A stretch of 64,000 nt of DNA, taken from NCBI RefSeq assembly GCF_023822005.2, contig NZ_CP098806.1, positions 744,001 to 808,000 on the forward strand, written 5' to 3'. Both the position numbers and the translations under genes were made by a program. Positions 53,196-62,174 of this stretch are shown here, in pieces. The stretch is from Dyadobacter fanqingshengii (GTDB lineage: Bacteria; Bacteroidota; Bacteroidia; Cytophagales; Spirosomataceae). Positions within the stretch are counted from its first letter, which is position 1; the number at the start of each line of letters is the position of its first letter. The notes beneath the pieces are model-generated. The model was not told the DNA's origin, did not search any database, and saw only the letters and a list, made by a program, of their open reading frames with translations.

Positions 53196-54524
53196 TCAAA
53201 ATAATGATCTTGGGAATTCATTTTCTAAACTTTCGTCCGACAATTCGCAGTCAATAACTAATTTCCCCTGTTCCTTTACAAGCAGAGTTTCTCTGAATTC
53301 CATTGCTTCCGGAATAGCTGTAAATTCAGCTTTGAAGCCAAGCTCTGATATTTTATGCTCTATTTCTTCCAGGCTAACATTGAAAAACTCTCGACGATAA
53401 TTTAGCATATTTACTTTTTTATCGGAAAACGCTTTATGTAATTCGTATTCCAGGGTTCTGGCTTCGTCCGAGTATATCATAGCGTGAACATCAAATTTAA
53501 ATGGCACAGAAGCATCTCCAAGTTCTCTAATTCGGTCATTTGGTTCGAGTCGACGCGTCATTCCTATTTTAAAGACATTTTCGCCGAATGACCCAATGTT
53601 TGAGATAATGTATACGTGGCCACGCTTCGTTTGCTGCGCCATGGATAAAGCACGCTCTTTCTTTTCTCTCGCCAAAGCGAGCTCAATTTCCAGCATTGCA
53701 ATCTTGCTATTCATCTTATCGTATTCTTCACCGGAAACTAGACCCATTTCCAGACGGGCCTTTTCAAGCGCATTAAGGAACACAGCTTCCTGTTTTTCTG
53801 CCTCGCGCTGAGCTTGTTCAAATTCTCGCCGAGCCTTTTCTTCTTCTCTCAATTCTTCTTGAATTGCTTGCATGTTTTCCTTTTCCTGCTGCCTTTTTGC
53901 CTGATATTCGTACTCCAAGGTTAACTCACTCTTTTTCAATTTTAAATAGTCTATGCTTAATGAAACTTTGAATCCCTCACCCAACTTGTTGATATCGGCA
54001 TATGACTTGGACAACCTCTCACTCATTTGCACTACATTGTTCCATTTGACTTTCGAAATAAGAGCGGAGCTTTCACCATTAAATGCCCGAAGCATTAGTT
54101 TTTTAAATCTATTGATGACAACCCTCCCTTTTAAAGCACTTCCCTCAATAGTCCATTCTGCTGAGCAAATTGCTGCTCGATCGTTTTTAATTAAATCTTT
54201 TTGTTTCTCGATAATTTTCTTTTGGGTTTCTCGATATTCATCCGATTTTTCAAAGTCATAAACAGGTTCATAAATTCCGTATTCGATTAAATCGAGTTTT
54301 GACTCAAATAGCGAAATTTCTTTTCTTAGTGAAGTGTAAGTGTCTAAACCTTGATCATATCCTTTACTTAATTCATTCCGTTTGATTTCAAGCTGTTCAA
54401 TCTCAGATTGACATTTTTGAGCAGCTTCATCAACATTTATGATAGGCCTGTAGAATTCGAGCTGTTTTTTTAAGTTTTCAATCTCTGCAATTTCTCTCTT
54501 TTTTAGAAAATCGAAGAATCCCAT
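53196..54524 (-). CDS. DUF4041 / GIY-YIG (T5orf172) protein
   Basis: 442 residues. The N-terminus (~1-60) and ~195-310 are long coiled coils; a DUF4041-type globular domain lies between (~75-190; YGIYEPVYDFEKSDEYRETQ, CSAEWTIEGSALKGRVVINRFKKLMLRAFNGE). The C-terminal ~310-410 is a T5orf172/MUG113-type GIY-YIG domain: GHVYIISNIGSFGENVFKIGMTRRLEPNDRIRELGDASVP, with Tyr and Ile of the GIY-YIG strands, the Arg of MTRR and a Glu in TLEYELHKAFSD. Such proteins occur in phages and in variable regions of genomes; nuclease action is suspected but the family is not characterised. It reads away from the structured RNA. Confidence 0.85.
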   Translation of the reverse strand: MGFFDFLKKREIAEIENLKKQLEFYRPIINVDEAAQKCQSEIEQLEIKRNELSKGYDQGLDTYTSLRKEISLFESKLDLIEYGIYEPVYDFEKSDEYRETQKKIIEKQKDLIKNDRAAICSAEWTIEGSALKGRVVINRFKKLMLRAFNGESSALISKVKWNNVVQMSERLSKSYADINKLGEGFKVSLSIDYLKLKKSELTLEYEYQAKRQQEKENMQAIQEELREEEKARREFEQAQREAEKQEAVFLNALEKARLEMGLVSGEEYDKMNSKIAMLEIELALAREKKERALSMAQQTKRGHVYIISNIGSFGENVFKIGMTRRLEPNDRIRELGDASVPFKFDVHAMIYSDEARTLEYELHKAFSDKKVNMLNYRREFFNVSLEEIEHKISELGFKAEFTAIPEAMEFRETLLVKEQGKLVIDCELSDESLENEFPRSLF

Positions 54525-54736
54525 AGATTTAGTGTTTAGAAGTAGAAGATTTACGACCTTGATTATATCCAGCCAAGCGTGAAGATTATAATTATTTACG
54601 AGCTAATTGCTCGTCTGAAAAAGAGTTTTTTGTATCCTTCGGAGTTGTCCGAAAAACTCACATTGTGTTTGCGAAAGCAGGCTGCTTTACCGCAGCTTTC
54701 ATCAATCCTACCGTTAGAAAAGCCACTTGATCAAAA

Positions 54737-54768
54737 TTTGCTTCCCATTAAAATCTTCCGAATATTCG
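54737..54768 (+). promoter_or_regulatory. Candidate promoter of the structured RNA
   Basis: TTTG at 54737-54740, a 20-base spacer and AATATTCG at 54761-54768, close to the Bacteroidota pattern TTTG/(n)19-21/TAnnTTTG. Transcription from here would start near 54775, just before the RNA stem at 54811. The -7 box resembles the one proposed for the arsenic operon. Confidence 0.35.
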
Positions 54769-54810
54769 CATTCCCTAAAAAGTATGTGATATGAACGATC
54801 TTTCAAGAAA

Positions 54811-54891
54811 TGCCCTGTCACGGTGTGGGTGCGGCGAAAGTCCCCCGAACGTGATATACTACGTTAGGACACCTAAAACAGGGCACTTTTT
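54811..54891 (+). ncRNA. Candidate structured RNA with three-way junction and terminator
   Basis: About 80 bases that fold into four helices. P1 is TGCCCTGT (54811-54818) with ACAGGGCA (54878-54885); P2 is GGTGT (54822-54826) with ACACC (54869-54873); P3 spans 54827-54845 (GGG and GGC arms with a TGC bulge, capped by a GAAA tetraloop); P4 is AACGT (54848-54852) with ACGTT (54861-54865). P2, P3 and P4 meet in a three-way junction. P1 is followed at once by CTTTTTT, an intrinsic terminator. It lies ~20-100 bases before the 80-residue protein gene, so it may be a free small RNA or a leader that controls that gene. I do not recognise a known riboswitch or ribozyme. Confidence 0.55.
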
Positions 54892-54912
54892 TCATCCTAA
54901 CAAGTATATTTT

Positions 54913-55155
54913 ATGCACACAACAAAAAACAACGAGTCTGAAAACTCGATCCAACTTGCGTATGGGCGAAAAGTCCAGGAGCTGCTGTCACAAAGCCATG
55001 CGGATGCCTGGGTTGATGATCTCTGGCAAATGTACACGGGCTACGTGCTGTTAGCGCAGGAGGCCGGGCACGATCCGAAAAGCTACAACCGGTTCGTTTC
55101 TTTCAAAGAACTGGTGTTTTTCTTTCAGGACGTTGGCAAAATGGCTAAATGTTGA
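54913..55155 (+). CDS. Small hypothetical protein (80 residues)
   Basis: 80 residues, ATG start 22 bp after the terminator of the candidate RNA. The sequence is protein-like: NSIQLAYGRKVQELLSQSHADAWVDDLWQMYTGYVLLAQEAGH, then FVSFKELVFFFQDVGKM. Mixed helical, no signal peptide or membrane segment; Trp and Phe in amphipathic positions suggest a small folded domain. Not recognised. If the RNA is its leader, expression would depend on read-through of the terminator. Confidence 0.65.
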   Translation: MHTTKNNESENSIQLAYGRKVQELLSQSHADAWVDDLWQMYTGYVLLAQEAGHDPKSYNRFVSFKELVFFFQDVGKMAKC

Positions 55156-55254
55156 TCGTGCAGGGCAATTGGCAGGATGCCGGTTGCCCTTTGCTCGCAA
55201 TTATGAGTGTAGGAGTGGGGCTAATCTGCATGTTCCCATCTTTCACAGAGACCA

Positions 55255-55773
55255 CTAGCCATTTGGAACATTCCACAAACGGGGATCAATCAGGAAAGGC
55301 TGCACACTTACAATTTCAATCTCTGCATAATCCTTATGAAGCGGATGGAGTAGGAAATTGGATGACTCCGCTACCACGGCAGAAGGGACCTGAAGAGCCA
55401 TAACGTCCGGATCATTAAGCCACGGTTGCAGGCGTAAATGATTGTCATTGTAATTGGCTGGCTCCCGCCAGTTGGGCGATAAATTATCAACGACTTTTGG
55501 TGATGCAGGCAGGGCCAGTGTAATTAAAATCAATTTGGGAAGATCATGGTAGGGCAGTGCTGGTAAGTGAACCAGCTGTTCAAGCAGTGCCAATTCGGGG
55601 GTTGCGGATGTGTAGAGTATGCCAACTCCCGGCGGATTCCATCGTCCGCCATATCTGCGTGCTCCTTCGGAAGATAAAGGCGTGTCGGCAAATCGCTCTT
55701 TTACTAGTCGATAGGCCAGGGTTTGATGCGTTGTGGTGGGTTGAGCGCTTTCAGGCATAAATGCCATGTTCAA
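55255..55773 (-). CDS. RES-domain toxin
   Basis: 172 residues. RES family blocks: YRLVKERFADTPLSSEGARRYGGRWNPPGVGILYTSATPELALLEQLVH with the conserved Arg, Tyr and Glu, and SNFLLHPLH further on. RES toxins (ParT/MbcT type) bind NAD+ and break it down or use it, which halts growth; that is known for the family. It lies directly after its antitoxin gene with a 23-bp overlap if the ATG at 55773 is used; ATGs at 55767 and 55758 are alternatives. Cytoplasmic. Confidence 0.9.
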   Translation of the reverse strand: MNMAFMPESAQPTTTHQTLAYRLVKERFADTPLSSEGARRYGGRWNPPGVGILYTSATPELALLEQLVHLPALPYHDLPKLILITLALPASPKVVDNLSPNWREPANYNDNHLRLQPWLNDPDVMALQVPSAVVAESSNFLLHPLHKDYAEIEIVSVQPFLIDPRLWNVPNG

Positions 55774-56155
55774 TCCGCCCTAAAACATTGTGAACCATGC
55801 CAAAACCTGTTGTCGTATCCAAAAGGTGAATCGGAGGCTGGTCATGAAGCTCTGATAAGGGAATTCTCAACCAACGTCCTAGCACATCAGCTCTGCCGTC
55901 GAAAACGTCCAATCCATGATCCAGGAGCTGTTCCAATAACAAGAGCCTTTCGGATGAATTGTTGTCCAACAATGAATCTTGGCGAAGCCTGTGCAAGGTG
56001 CGCTCTGATAAATTGAGGATAGGAGCCATCTCCTTGTCAGTCAACCCGATCTTACGGGCCACTTCATCGGCTTTTCCGCGTTCCAAACCCAATCGTACTT
56101 GTTGGATCATTTCGAAGCTGTCGCGGGAAAAGTTTGAATCTGAGACTAAATCCAT
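55751..56155 (-). CDS. Xre/MbcA/ParS-type antitoxin
   Basis: 134 residues. N-terminal HTH-like region (LERGKADEVARKIGLTDKEMAPILNLSERTLHRLRQD) and the C-terminal MbcA/ParS-type domain (RLLLLEQLLDHGLDVFDGRADVLGRWLRIPLSELHDQPPIHLLDTTTGFGMVHNVLGRIEHGIYA) that binds and caps the RES toxin. Gene order antitoxin-toxin with overlap is standard and lets the antitoxin repress its own promoter. The region upstream (56156-56303) has two TGTCAT direct repeats 15 bp apart that could be part of the operator, but this is weak. Confidence 0.9.
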   Translation of the reverse strand: MDLVSDSNFSRDSFEMIQQVRLGLERGKADEVARKIGLTDKEMAPILNLSERTLHRLRQDSLLDNNSSERLLLLEQLLDHGLDVFDGRADVLGRWLRIPLSELHDQPPIHLLDTTTGFGMVHNVLGRIEHGIYA

Positions 56156-56303
56156 TGCAATTACATTTTGTCATAAATATAACTGTCATTTGGCATTTGT
56201 GCAAGTAGGTTGATAAATATCCAATCCCCAACATTATTGAACCCGCGATAATCTGAAACCAGATTGGAAGTGTATATTTGCTTTTTTTGATCGCTTCTTA
56301 TTA

Positions 56304-57026
56304 ATGGCATATTCTTCAACCACTCCGGGGGAGCGCGACAGGGTGCGTGCACTGGCTGATTACAACATTCTGGACTCGCTTCCTGAACAGGACTACGACG
56401 ATATTACACAACTTGCGTCGGAAATTTGTCAGACCCCGATTTCGCTGATCAGTTTGGTTGATGATTCCCGGCAGTGGTTTAAGTCCAATCATGGTCTTTC
56501 CGTGCGCGAGACGCCGAGGGAATTCGCTTTTTGTACACATACCATTCAAAATCCGTCACAGGTTTTTATCGTAACGGATTCCCGCGAAGATGAGCGTTTT
56601 GCACAAAATCCGCTGGTTACCGACGATCCCAATGTCATCTTTTACGCCGGTGCGCCGCTGATCGATAGCAGGGGTTTTGGTCTGGGCTCATTGTGTGTAA
56701 TCGATCATAACCCAAGGGTGTTGACTGAAAATCAACTGGTTGCATTGCAAACATTGGCTAAACACGTTGTCAATATGATCGAGCTCAGGAAAGCGGACCG
56801 GTCCATGCGGACATTGCAAAGAGCCTTTGAAGAAAGCCATCATGAAACACAGAAAGCGCATCATTTATTAAAATCAGAATTCTCTCCCCAAATTATCAAT
56901 GCCATACAAGACCTGGAATCGCTTGTTCCACTTCCCGCTCTTCAAACCGAAAAAAATGCCGCTGAGAAGCTCAGAAACACTATTCAATTATTGCAGCATT
57001 TACAGCAGGTGGTGAAGGATTTGTAG
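56304..57026 (+). CDS. GAF-domain protein
   Basis: 240 residues, cytoplasmic. A GAF domain fills ~20-160 (ALADYNILDSLPEQDYDDITQLASEICQTPISLISLVDDSRQWFKSN, FCTHTI, FYAGAPLIDSRGFGLGSLCVIDH). These blocks match the GAF domains found at the start of many Bacteroidota/Proteobacteria sensor kinases. It is followed by a helical C-terminus with HHLLKSEFSPQIINAIQDLESL but no kinase or cyclase domain. Probably a stand-alone sensor or a remnant of a longer sensor. Divergent from the toxin-antitoxin pair, convergent with the mannosidase. Confidence 0.85.
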   Translation: MAYSSTTPGERDRVRALADYNILDSLPEQDYDDITQLASEICQTPISLISLVDDSRQWFKSNHGLSVRETPREFAFCTHTIQNPSQVFIVTDSREDERFAQNPLVTDDPNVIFYAGAPLIDSRGFGLGSLCVIDHNPRVLTENQLVALQTLAKHVVNMIELRKADRSMRTLQRAFEESHHETQKAHHLLKSEFSPQIINAIQDLESLVPLPALQTEKNAAEKLRNTIQLLQHLQQVVKDL

Positions 57027-57034
57027 AAATGCAT

Positions 57035-59401
57035 TCATTGCGCCGATGGCGGCGGCGTTTTTGTGCCCCAATTTGTATTCGGCTGATTGCCCATTACAAA
57101 GGTAAGTTTGCCGCCCTGCATCAGATCGTCGCGATACAGCCAGCAGTTGTCAAGCGAGGTGCCATTGAAGGTGGCCGATTGTATATACACATTGTTTTTG
57201 GAGTTGTTTTTTGTCTCGATAACAAGCGTCTTGCCGTTGCCCAATGTAACGGTGGCCTTATCAAACAGCGGGCTTCCCAATTCTATAATCGGCCTTAGAT
57301 CGGTTAACCCTTTCACATCAAACAATCCCAGCGCATTCATCACATACCATGACCCGAGCTGGCCCTGATCCTCATCCTGTCCGTAACCATAGCCGTGAAT
57401 GGGTTCAGTGCCGTAAAATTCACGTCCGATGGCCCGGGTCCATTTTTGGGTTAACCAGGGCTTTCCTGAAAAGTTGAATAACCAACTTGTGTGTAAATTT
57501 GGCTGATTGCCGTGGTTGTAAATGGAATTGACGCCCGCAAATGCATCAATCGTTTTACCCCCGCCGAAGCCCAATTTTTCCGAAACAGTGAAGATGCTGT
57601 CCAGCCTGTTGTTAAAATTTTCCTTACCAATAGCATTGATCAAACCCGCCGGGTTATGCGGCACATAAAAAGTGTATTGCACTGCATTGCCTTCCTGAAA
57701 TCCTCTCCACGGCTGATAAGGATCAAATTTTTCAATAAAGCTGCCATCAAGCTTCTTAGGCTGCATCAGCTTGTTTTGCGAGTTAAAAATTTGCTGCCAG
57801 CCATTTGATAGTTTGATGAATTGGGCATAATCTGCCGTTTTTCCCAATGCTCTGGCCATCTGTGCAGCAGCGAATGCACTGTAACTATATTCCAGAGTAT
57901 GAGAACCGGAAAAGTTGGAACCGGTGGAATCGGTAACGAAATCCTGGCCTTTTCGCTCCAAAAACGGCACATAGCCATGGTCGACAAAGGCTTTCGTATC
58001 CAATTTGCCAGCGCCTACCGGGCGATTTTTATAGCTTAATTCATTTGCTTTCACCGCTTGATAGGCAAATTCAACATCGTAATTGCGAATGCCCGCATTG
58101 TAAGCGCCTGCTATGGCCAGCCCGACAAAGTTGGTGCCCACGCCCGACACGAATTCGCTGTTGGCAATGCCGTCACCAAACCAGCCTTTGTCTTTAAAAA
58201 TTTGCAGATGTGTATTCACAAAGCTGCCATACCATTCAGGATAGGAGAGTGACCATAGCTGCGTGATGTTCCAGAAAGCCCCCCAAATCGCGTCAGTATT
58301 AATGAATTCGAACTTCGCTTTATTTCCGGTTTGTGCGGGCAATTGACCAGTCTGTCCCCCGTGTTTCGGGTAAGCGCCGTTTACATCGCTGGCAATGCCT
58401 CTGCCTAACAATGCGTGGAAGAGTCCGGTGTAAAATTTTATTTTATTTTGCTCATCCTGATCTTCAATCGCAATTTTGCCCAGTTGCTCCTGCCAGATCT
58501 GCTGCGCCTGAGTTTTTGCCCGATCAAATGATAAGCCGGTTGCCTCCGCAATAAAATTTTGTTTCGCGTTCTGGATTGATGTGTAGGACAAGCCGGTTTT
58601 GACCTCAATTGTTTCTTTATCTGTTGTATTATAGTTGAGTACAAGTCCCGCGCCTTTGCCCGTTGCGCTGTTCTGATTTTCCGTTAGTTTATCGGCTGTG
58701 AAGGCCGTAACAGAAGCTGGTTTTTTGCTGAGCTCGCCATAAAAGAACATGGCAATTTTTCCTTCCGGGTCGTATATTTTAACATACTTGGGATATGTAA
58801 TCACATAGCCTTCGAAATGTGTATCGTCGACCATTTTAATGCTGGCATCGGTTACGATATCGCTTTCACCTTGCTTATTGCCAATGTCCAGGATAATGTG
58901 CGACTGTTCGTGTTTTGGAAAAGTATAGCGCTGAAAGCCAACCCTTTTGGTGGCCGTAAGCTCGGTCGTAATGTTATAATCATCCAGCAAAACCTTGTAA
59001 TAGCCCGGCTCCGCAACCTGGTTTTTCCTGTTGAATTTAGAGCGATAACCTGTATTCGTTCCTTCCAGCTCTCCGGGCTTGGTCTTTACCGCGCCGGTGG
59101 TTGGCATATAACTTACTCCACCCACCTGCCATTCATGAAAGTGCACAAAGCCCTCTATCGAATTTTGTCTGGTATCATACCCAACAGCCTCCCATCCGGA
59201 CGGGTTACCATAATGCCCGTTGGTGGATGGGGCCAACTTCGCCATGCCATAAGGCACTGCCGCGGGTGTATAAAAAAACCAGCGACTGTGTGCCGTGCCA
59301 ATGTTTGGATCAACATATTTGAGGAAACTTTGTCCTTCAACAGGAAAATGTGCCGAAAACAAAACCAGCAAGACAATGACGAAACTGAACTTAACTTTCA
59401 T
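57035..59401 (-). CDS. GH92-family alpha-mannosidase
   Basis: 788 residues with signal peptide (MKVKFSFVIVLLVLFSAHFPVEGQ). GH92 pattern: YVDPNIGTAHSRWFFYTPAAVPYGMAKLAPSTN at the start, an N-terminal beta-sandwich to ~270, then the (alpha/alpha)6 domain with FHALLGRG, NTDAIWGAFWNITQLWSL, YVPHNPAGLINAIG and GYGQDEDQGQLGSWYVMNALGLF, holding the conserved Glu/Asp of this calcium-dependent, inverting exo-mannosidase family. It would remove alpha-mannose from glycans in the periplasm or outside. It is divergent from the mannose-use operon, which strongly supports that substrate. Some GH92-like proteins are not mannosidases, so linkage specificity is open. Confidence 0.92.
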   Translation of the reverse strand: MKVKFSFVIVLLVLFSAHFPVEGQSFLKYVDPNIGTAHSRWFFYTPAAVPYGMAKLAPSTNGHYGNPSGWEAVGYDTRQNSIEGFVHFHEWQVGGVSYMPTTGAVKTKPGELEGTNTGYRSKFNRKNQVAEPGYYKVLLDDYNITTELTATKRVGFQRYTFPKHEQSHIILDIGNKQGESDIVTDASIKMVDDTHFEGYVITYPKYVKIYDPEGKIAMFFYGELSKKPASVTAFTADKLTENQNSATGKGAGLVLNYNTTDKETIEVKTGLSYTSIQNAKQNFIAEATGLSFDRAKTQAQQIWQEQLGKIAIEDQDEQNKIKFYTGLFHALLGRGIASDVNGAYPKHGGQTGQLPAQTGNKAKFEFINTDAIWGAFWNITQLWSLSYPEWYGSFVNTHLQIFKDKGWFGDGIANSEFVSGVGTNFVGLAIAGAYNAGIRNYDVEFAYQAVKANELSYKNRPVGAGKLDTKAFVDHGYVPFLERKGQDFVTDSTGSNFSGSHTLEYSYSAFAAAQMARALGKTADYAQFIKLSNGWQQIFNSQNKLMQPKKLDGSFIEKFDPYQPWRGFQEGNAVQYTFYVPHNPAGLINAIGKENFNNRLDSIFTVSEKLGFGGGKTIDAFAGVNSIYNHGNQPNLHTSWLFNFSGKPWLTQKWTRAIGREFYGTEPIHGYGYGQDEDQGQLGSWYVMNALGLFDVKGLTDLRPIIELGSPLFDKATVTLGNGKTLVIETKNNSKNNVYIQSATFNGTSLDNCWLYRDDLMQGGKLTFVMGNQPNTNWGTKTPPPSAQ

Positions 59402-59518
59402 ATATATAAACTTATGATTTTTTGTTTGTATTTTTCAATGTCTCAACAAGCGCATCGGAGTTTCAGGCAAAATTTACCGAAACTATTTTTGTTTTGCCAT
59501 ATTTTCAATACATTTAAA

Positions 59519-59536
59519 TGTTCATACATACGAACA
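59519..59536. promoter_or_regulatory. Candidate operator of the mannose operon
   Basis: Imperfect 18-bp palindrome of the form TGTTCnTAnnTAnGAACA, 36 bp before the propeller lipoprotein start and 118 bp before the mannosidase start, in the shared divergent gap. The form suits a dimeric repressor (for example GntR or LacI type). No regulator gene is in the window near it. Confidence 0.4.
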
Positions 59537-59571
59537 TAATGTCGGATTCTGACATTTACTCCCGCAAGCAA

Positions 59572-60798
59572 ATGAAATTGTCACCGTTGTTAAGTTGTAG
59601 CATTTTGTTTCTCACGATAGCGCTGTCCTCTTGTGGTGGGGACTCTTCCGGAAAGAAAGAGAATGGGAAAGTAAATGAAATCAATGAAAGGGAATTTACA
59701 GCAGAGCCAGACGCGGACTGGACAAACCTGTTTTTAAGAAAGTCGGGCTGGTTTGGCGGTGATGGGATTTTTGTCATTCCACTTTCTGGTAAGGATGCTG
59801 AAAAAAGTGATAGCCTGCTTTTCTTGTTCAGTGACACAATGGTTGGGGAAATTCATGGAGATTCATTACAGCCAGGTTTTGTGATGATCAATAATTCGGT
59901 GGCGTTATTGAAAGGCAAAACGGCTGATTCCTCAAACATGGCATTCAAAATGGCTGGTGTGAAAGGGTCTTATAAAGCCATTTTTAGCCCAAAAACAAAC
60001 AAGCCGGATAAAGACACTTACTTCTGGCTGGGCGATGGGTTTGCGAATCCCGATTCCAAAAATGACCTGTTCATTTTCGCCTATCAAATCACCAATACGC
60101 ACGATAAATCGCCCTTTCCATTCAAGGAAACGGATAATGTGCTGATCCGCATACCGGCAGGCAGCCCGTTCCCATATGCTGATCAGGAACAAACAGCGCT
60201 TCCGTTTAACGATTACAAAAGCGGAACAGAGACGATTTCGTTTGGTGCCGGTGTTTTTAACAATAGTGAATCTGCCGGGGAGCCTGAGCCGGACGGTTTT
60301 TTATATGTTTATGGCATAAAAGGTAAAAGTAAACAGCTGGTTTCGGCCAGGGTAAAACCTGCGCAGGTCGCGTCGTTTGGGGATTGGGAATTTTGGGGTG
60401 GCAATGGCTGGTCAAAGGACGTAAAGTCTGTTAAGGCGTTAAGCGATTCTGTTTCTAATGAGATGAGCGTAAGCCGGCTTTCGAAAGGGAAATATGCATT
60501 GGTTTATCAGCTGGGCAGTATTTTTCCTGAAATTTGCATGCAGGTTGGACCCACGCCGGTTGGCCCGTTCGGTCCCAGGATCGTGCTGTATAAAACTTCA
60601 AATGACATTCAGGACGCAGATTTATTTACTTATAATGCCAAAGCGCATCCCGCATTGTCGGCGCCCGGCGAGCTGTTAATTTCTTATAATGTGAATAGTT
60701 TTAAATTTTTTGATGTCATTACAAAAAAACCTAACCTGTATCGCCCGCGGTTTGTGAGGGTTAAATTCACGCAACAATCTTCCCAAACAAACCATTGA
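59572..60798 (+). CDS. Five-bladed-propeller-like lipoprotein (DUF4185/DUF5005-like)
   Basis: 408 residues from the ATG at 59572 (MKLSPLLSCSILFLTIALSSC), with a lipobox Cys; an in-frame ATG at 59518 lies in the operator region and is unlikely. The body has the blocks WFGGDGIFVIPLSGKDAEKSDSLLFLFSDTMVGE, DTYFWLGDGFANPD, SKGKYALVYQLGS and HPALSAPGELLISYNVN, which resemble the DUF4185/DUF5005 families and GH43/GH32-like propellers. It may be a glycan-binding or hydrolytic partner of GH92; no catalytic triad can be confirmed. Its stop is 2 bp before the transporter start, so it heads the mannose operon. Confidence 0.75.
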   Translation: MKLSPLLSCSILFLTIALSSCGGDSSGKKENGKVNEINEREFTAEPDADWTNLFLRKSGWFGGDGIFVIPLSGKDAEKSDSLLFLFSDTMVGEIHGDSLQPGFVMINNSVALLKGKTADSSNMAFKMAGVKGSYKAIFSPKTNKPDKDTYFWLGDGFANPDSKNDLFIFAYQITNTHDKSPFPFKETDNVLIRIPAGSPFPYADQEQTALPFNDYKSGTETISFGAGVFNNSESAGEPEPDGFLYVYGIKGKSKQLVSARVKPAQVASFGDWEFWGGNGWSKDVKSVKALSDSVSNEMSVSRLSKGKYALVYQLGSIFPEICMQVGPTPVGPFGPRIVLYKTSNDIQDADLFTYNAKAHPALSAPGELLISYNVNSFKFFDVITKKPNLYRPRFVRVKFTQQSSQTNH

Positions 60799-60800
60799 GT

Positions 60801-62174
60801 ATGACGACCGGAGATATCACTACATTACCAGCCCAAAACCGACTGCCCTACATTATTCTCATTACCAGCGTCGCAGCGTTCGGCGGGTTTCTTTTTGGTT
60901 ATGATACGGCTGTGATAGCCGGGGCTATTGGTTACCTTCAAATTAAATTTAATCTTTCTCCGCTTATGGTTGGTTGGGCCGCCAGCAGTGCCATTTGGGG
61001 TTGCGTGCTGGGTGCCATGTCGGCCGGATACCTCAGCGACCGTTATGGACGCAAAGCAGTACTCATCGGAACGGCTGTGCTTTTTGCATTGCCTGCTTAC
61101 GGCTCGGCCGTTGTCAATGATCTGACCAGCTTCATCATTATGCGGCTGCTTGGCGGGATCGGCGTTGGCGCCGCTTCCATGCTTTGCCCGATGTACATTT
61201 CCGAAATTGCGCCTTCGCGGCTTCGCGGTCGGCTGGTGACGCTCTATCAATTGGCCATTGTGTTGGGGATCAACATTATATATGTTATTAATCTAAAAAT
61301 CAGTCAGGCGGGCGACGAGGCATGGAATATCGAATACGGCTGGCGTTATATGCTGGGTTCGGAAGTGATTCCTGCGGTGGTGTTCTTTATACTGCTATTT
61401 TTTGTGCCTGAAAGCCCGCGTTGGCTGGCGGCGCAAGGGAAGGACGAAGCGGCGAAAAAGATTTTGGAAAAGATCAATGGCAAAGCGGTGGCGCAGGAAA
61501 TTTTCACAGAGATCTCCGCAAGCCTGCGGGACGAAAAGGGGAGGCTGAGCGATTTGGTGGACAAAAAACTGCGCAAGCCGTTGTTAATTGGTGTTGTGTT
61601 GGCGCTGTTTTCGCAAATTACCGGCATTAATGCAGTCATTTATTACGCGCCGGAAATTTTCAAAAGCATTGGTTTTGGTGCAGAATCTGCCTTTACGCAA
61701 ACCATCATTATCGGGGTGGTCAATATGCTGTTTACATTGGTAGCCATCTGGCTTATCGACCGGGCTGGCCGACGAAGCCTGCTCATCTGGGGCGTTGCCG
61801 GGATGATCATCTGCCTTTTTGCCACCGGCATTTGCTTTCATTTTCATTTCGACAAAGGGCCGTGGGTGCTTATTTTTATCCTGGGTTATATCGCCAGTTT
61901 TGCCGTCTCGCTGGGGCCTATTCCCTGGGTGTTAATGTCAGAGATATTCCCGACAAAAATCCGGGGGATTGCTATGTCGCTGGCCACGTTGGTGTTATGG
62001 ATCGGTGTAGTGGCCATTACACAGCTGACGCCATATTTCCTGGGAACATTTGGGGGCGCAACTACATTCTGGATCTTCATGGTGAATGCCGTGATCATCT
62101 GGATTTTTACCATTAAAAAAATCCCGGAAACGAAAAACAGGACCCTGGAAGAAATAGAAAGAAGCTGGTCATGA
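60801..62174 (+). CDS. Sugar porter (MFS, XylE/GalP type)
   Basis: 457 residues, about twelve transmembrane segments. Sugar porter marks: GGFLFGYDTAVIAGA, DRYGRK, RLLGGIGVGAASMLCPMYISEIAPSRLRGRLV, PESPRWL, QITGINAVIYYAPEIF, DRAGRR and PETKNRTLEEI. It imports a hexose with protons across the inner membrane; mannose is inferred from the operon. I start at the ATG at 60801, 2 bp after the previous stop; a TTG at 60795 is possible. The stop overlaps the kinase start (ATGA). Confidence 0.93.
   Translation: MTTGDITTLPAQNRLPYIILITSVAAFGGFLFGYDTAVIAGAIGYLQIKFNLSPLMVGWAASSAIWGCVLGAMSAGYLSDRYGRKAVLIGTAVLFALPAYGSAVVNDLTSFIIMRLLGGIGVGAASMLCPMYISEIAPSRLRGRLVTLYQLAIVLGINIIYVINLKISQAGDEAWNIEYGWRYMLGSEVIPAVVFFILLFFVPESPRWLAAQGKDEAAKKILEKINGKAVAQEIFTEISASLRDEKGRLSDLVDKKLRKPLLIGVVLALFSQITGINAVIYYAPEIFKSIGFGAESAFTQTIIIGVVNMLFTLVAIWLIDRAGRRSLLIWGVAGMIICLFATGICFHFHFDKGPWVLIFILGYIASFAVSLGPIPWVLMSEIFPTKIRGIAMSLATLVLWIGVVAITQLTPYFLGTFGGATTFWIFMVNAVIIWIFTIKKIPETKNRTLEEIERSWS

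Noticed and set aside
56165..56195. Two TGTCAT direct repeats upstream of the antitoxin gene
   Set aside because: Too short to call an operator without a comparison to other RES-Xre promoters.
58817..59539. A 240-codon open frame antisense to the mannosidase gene
   Set aside because: It lies across GH92 coding sequence, has no family features, and reads like a shadow of the real frame.
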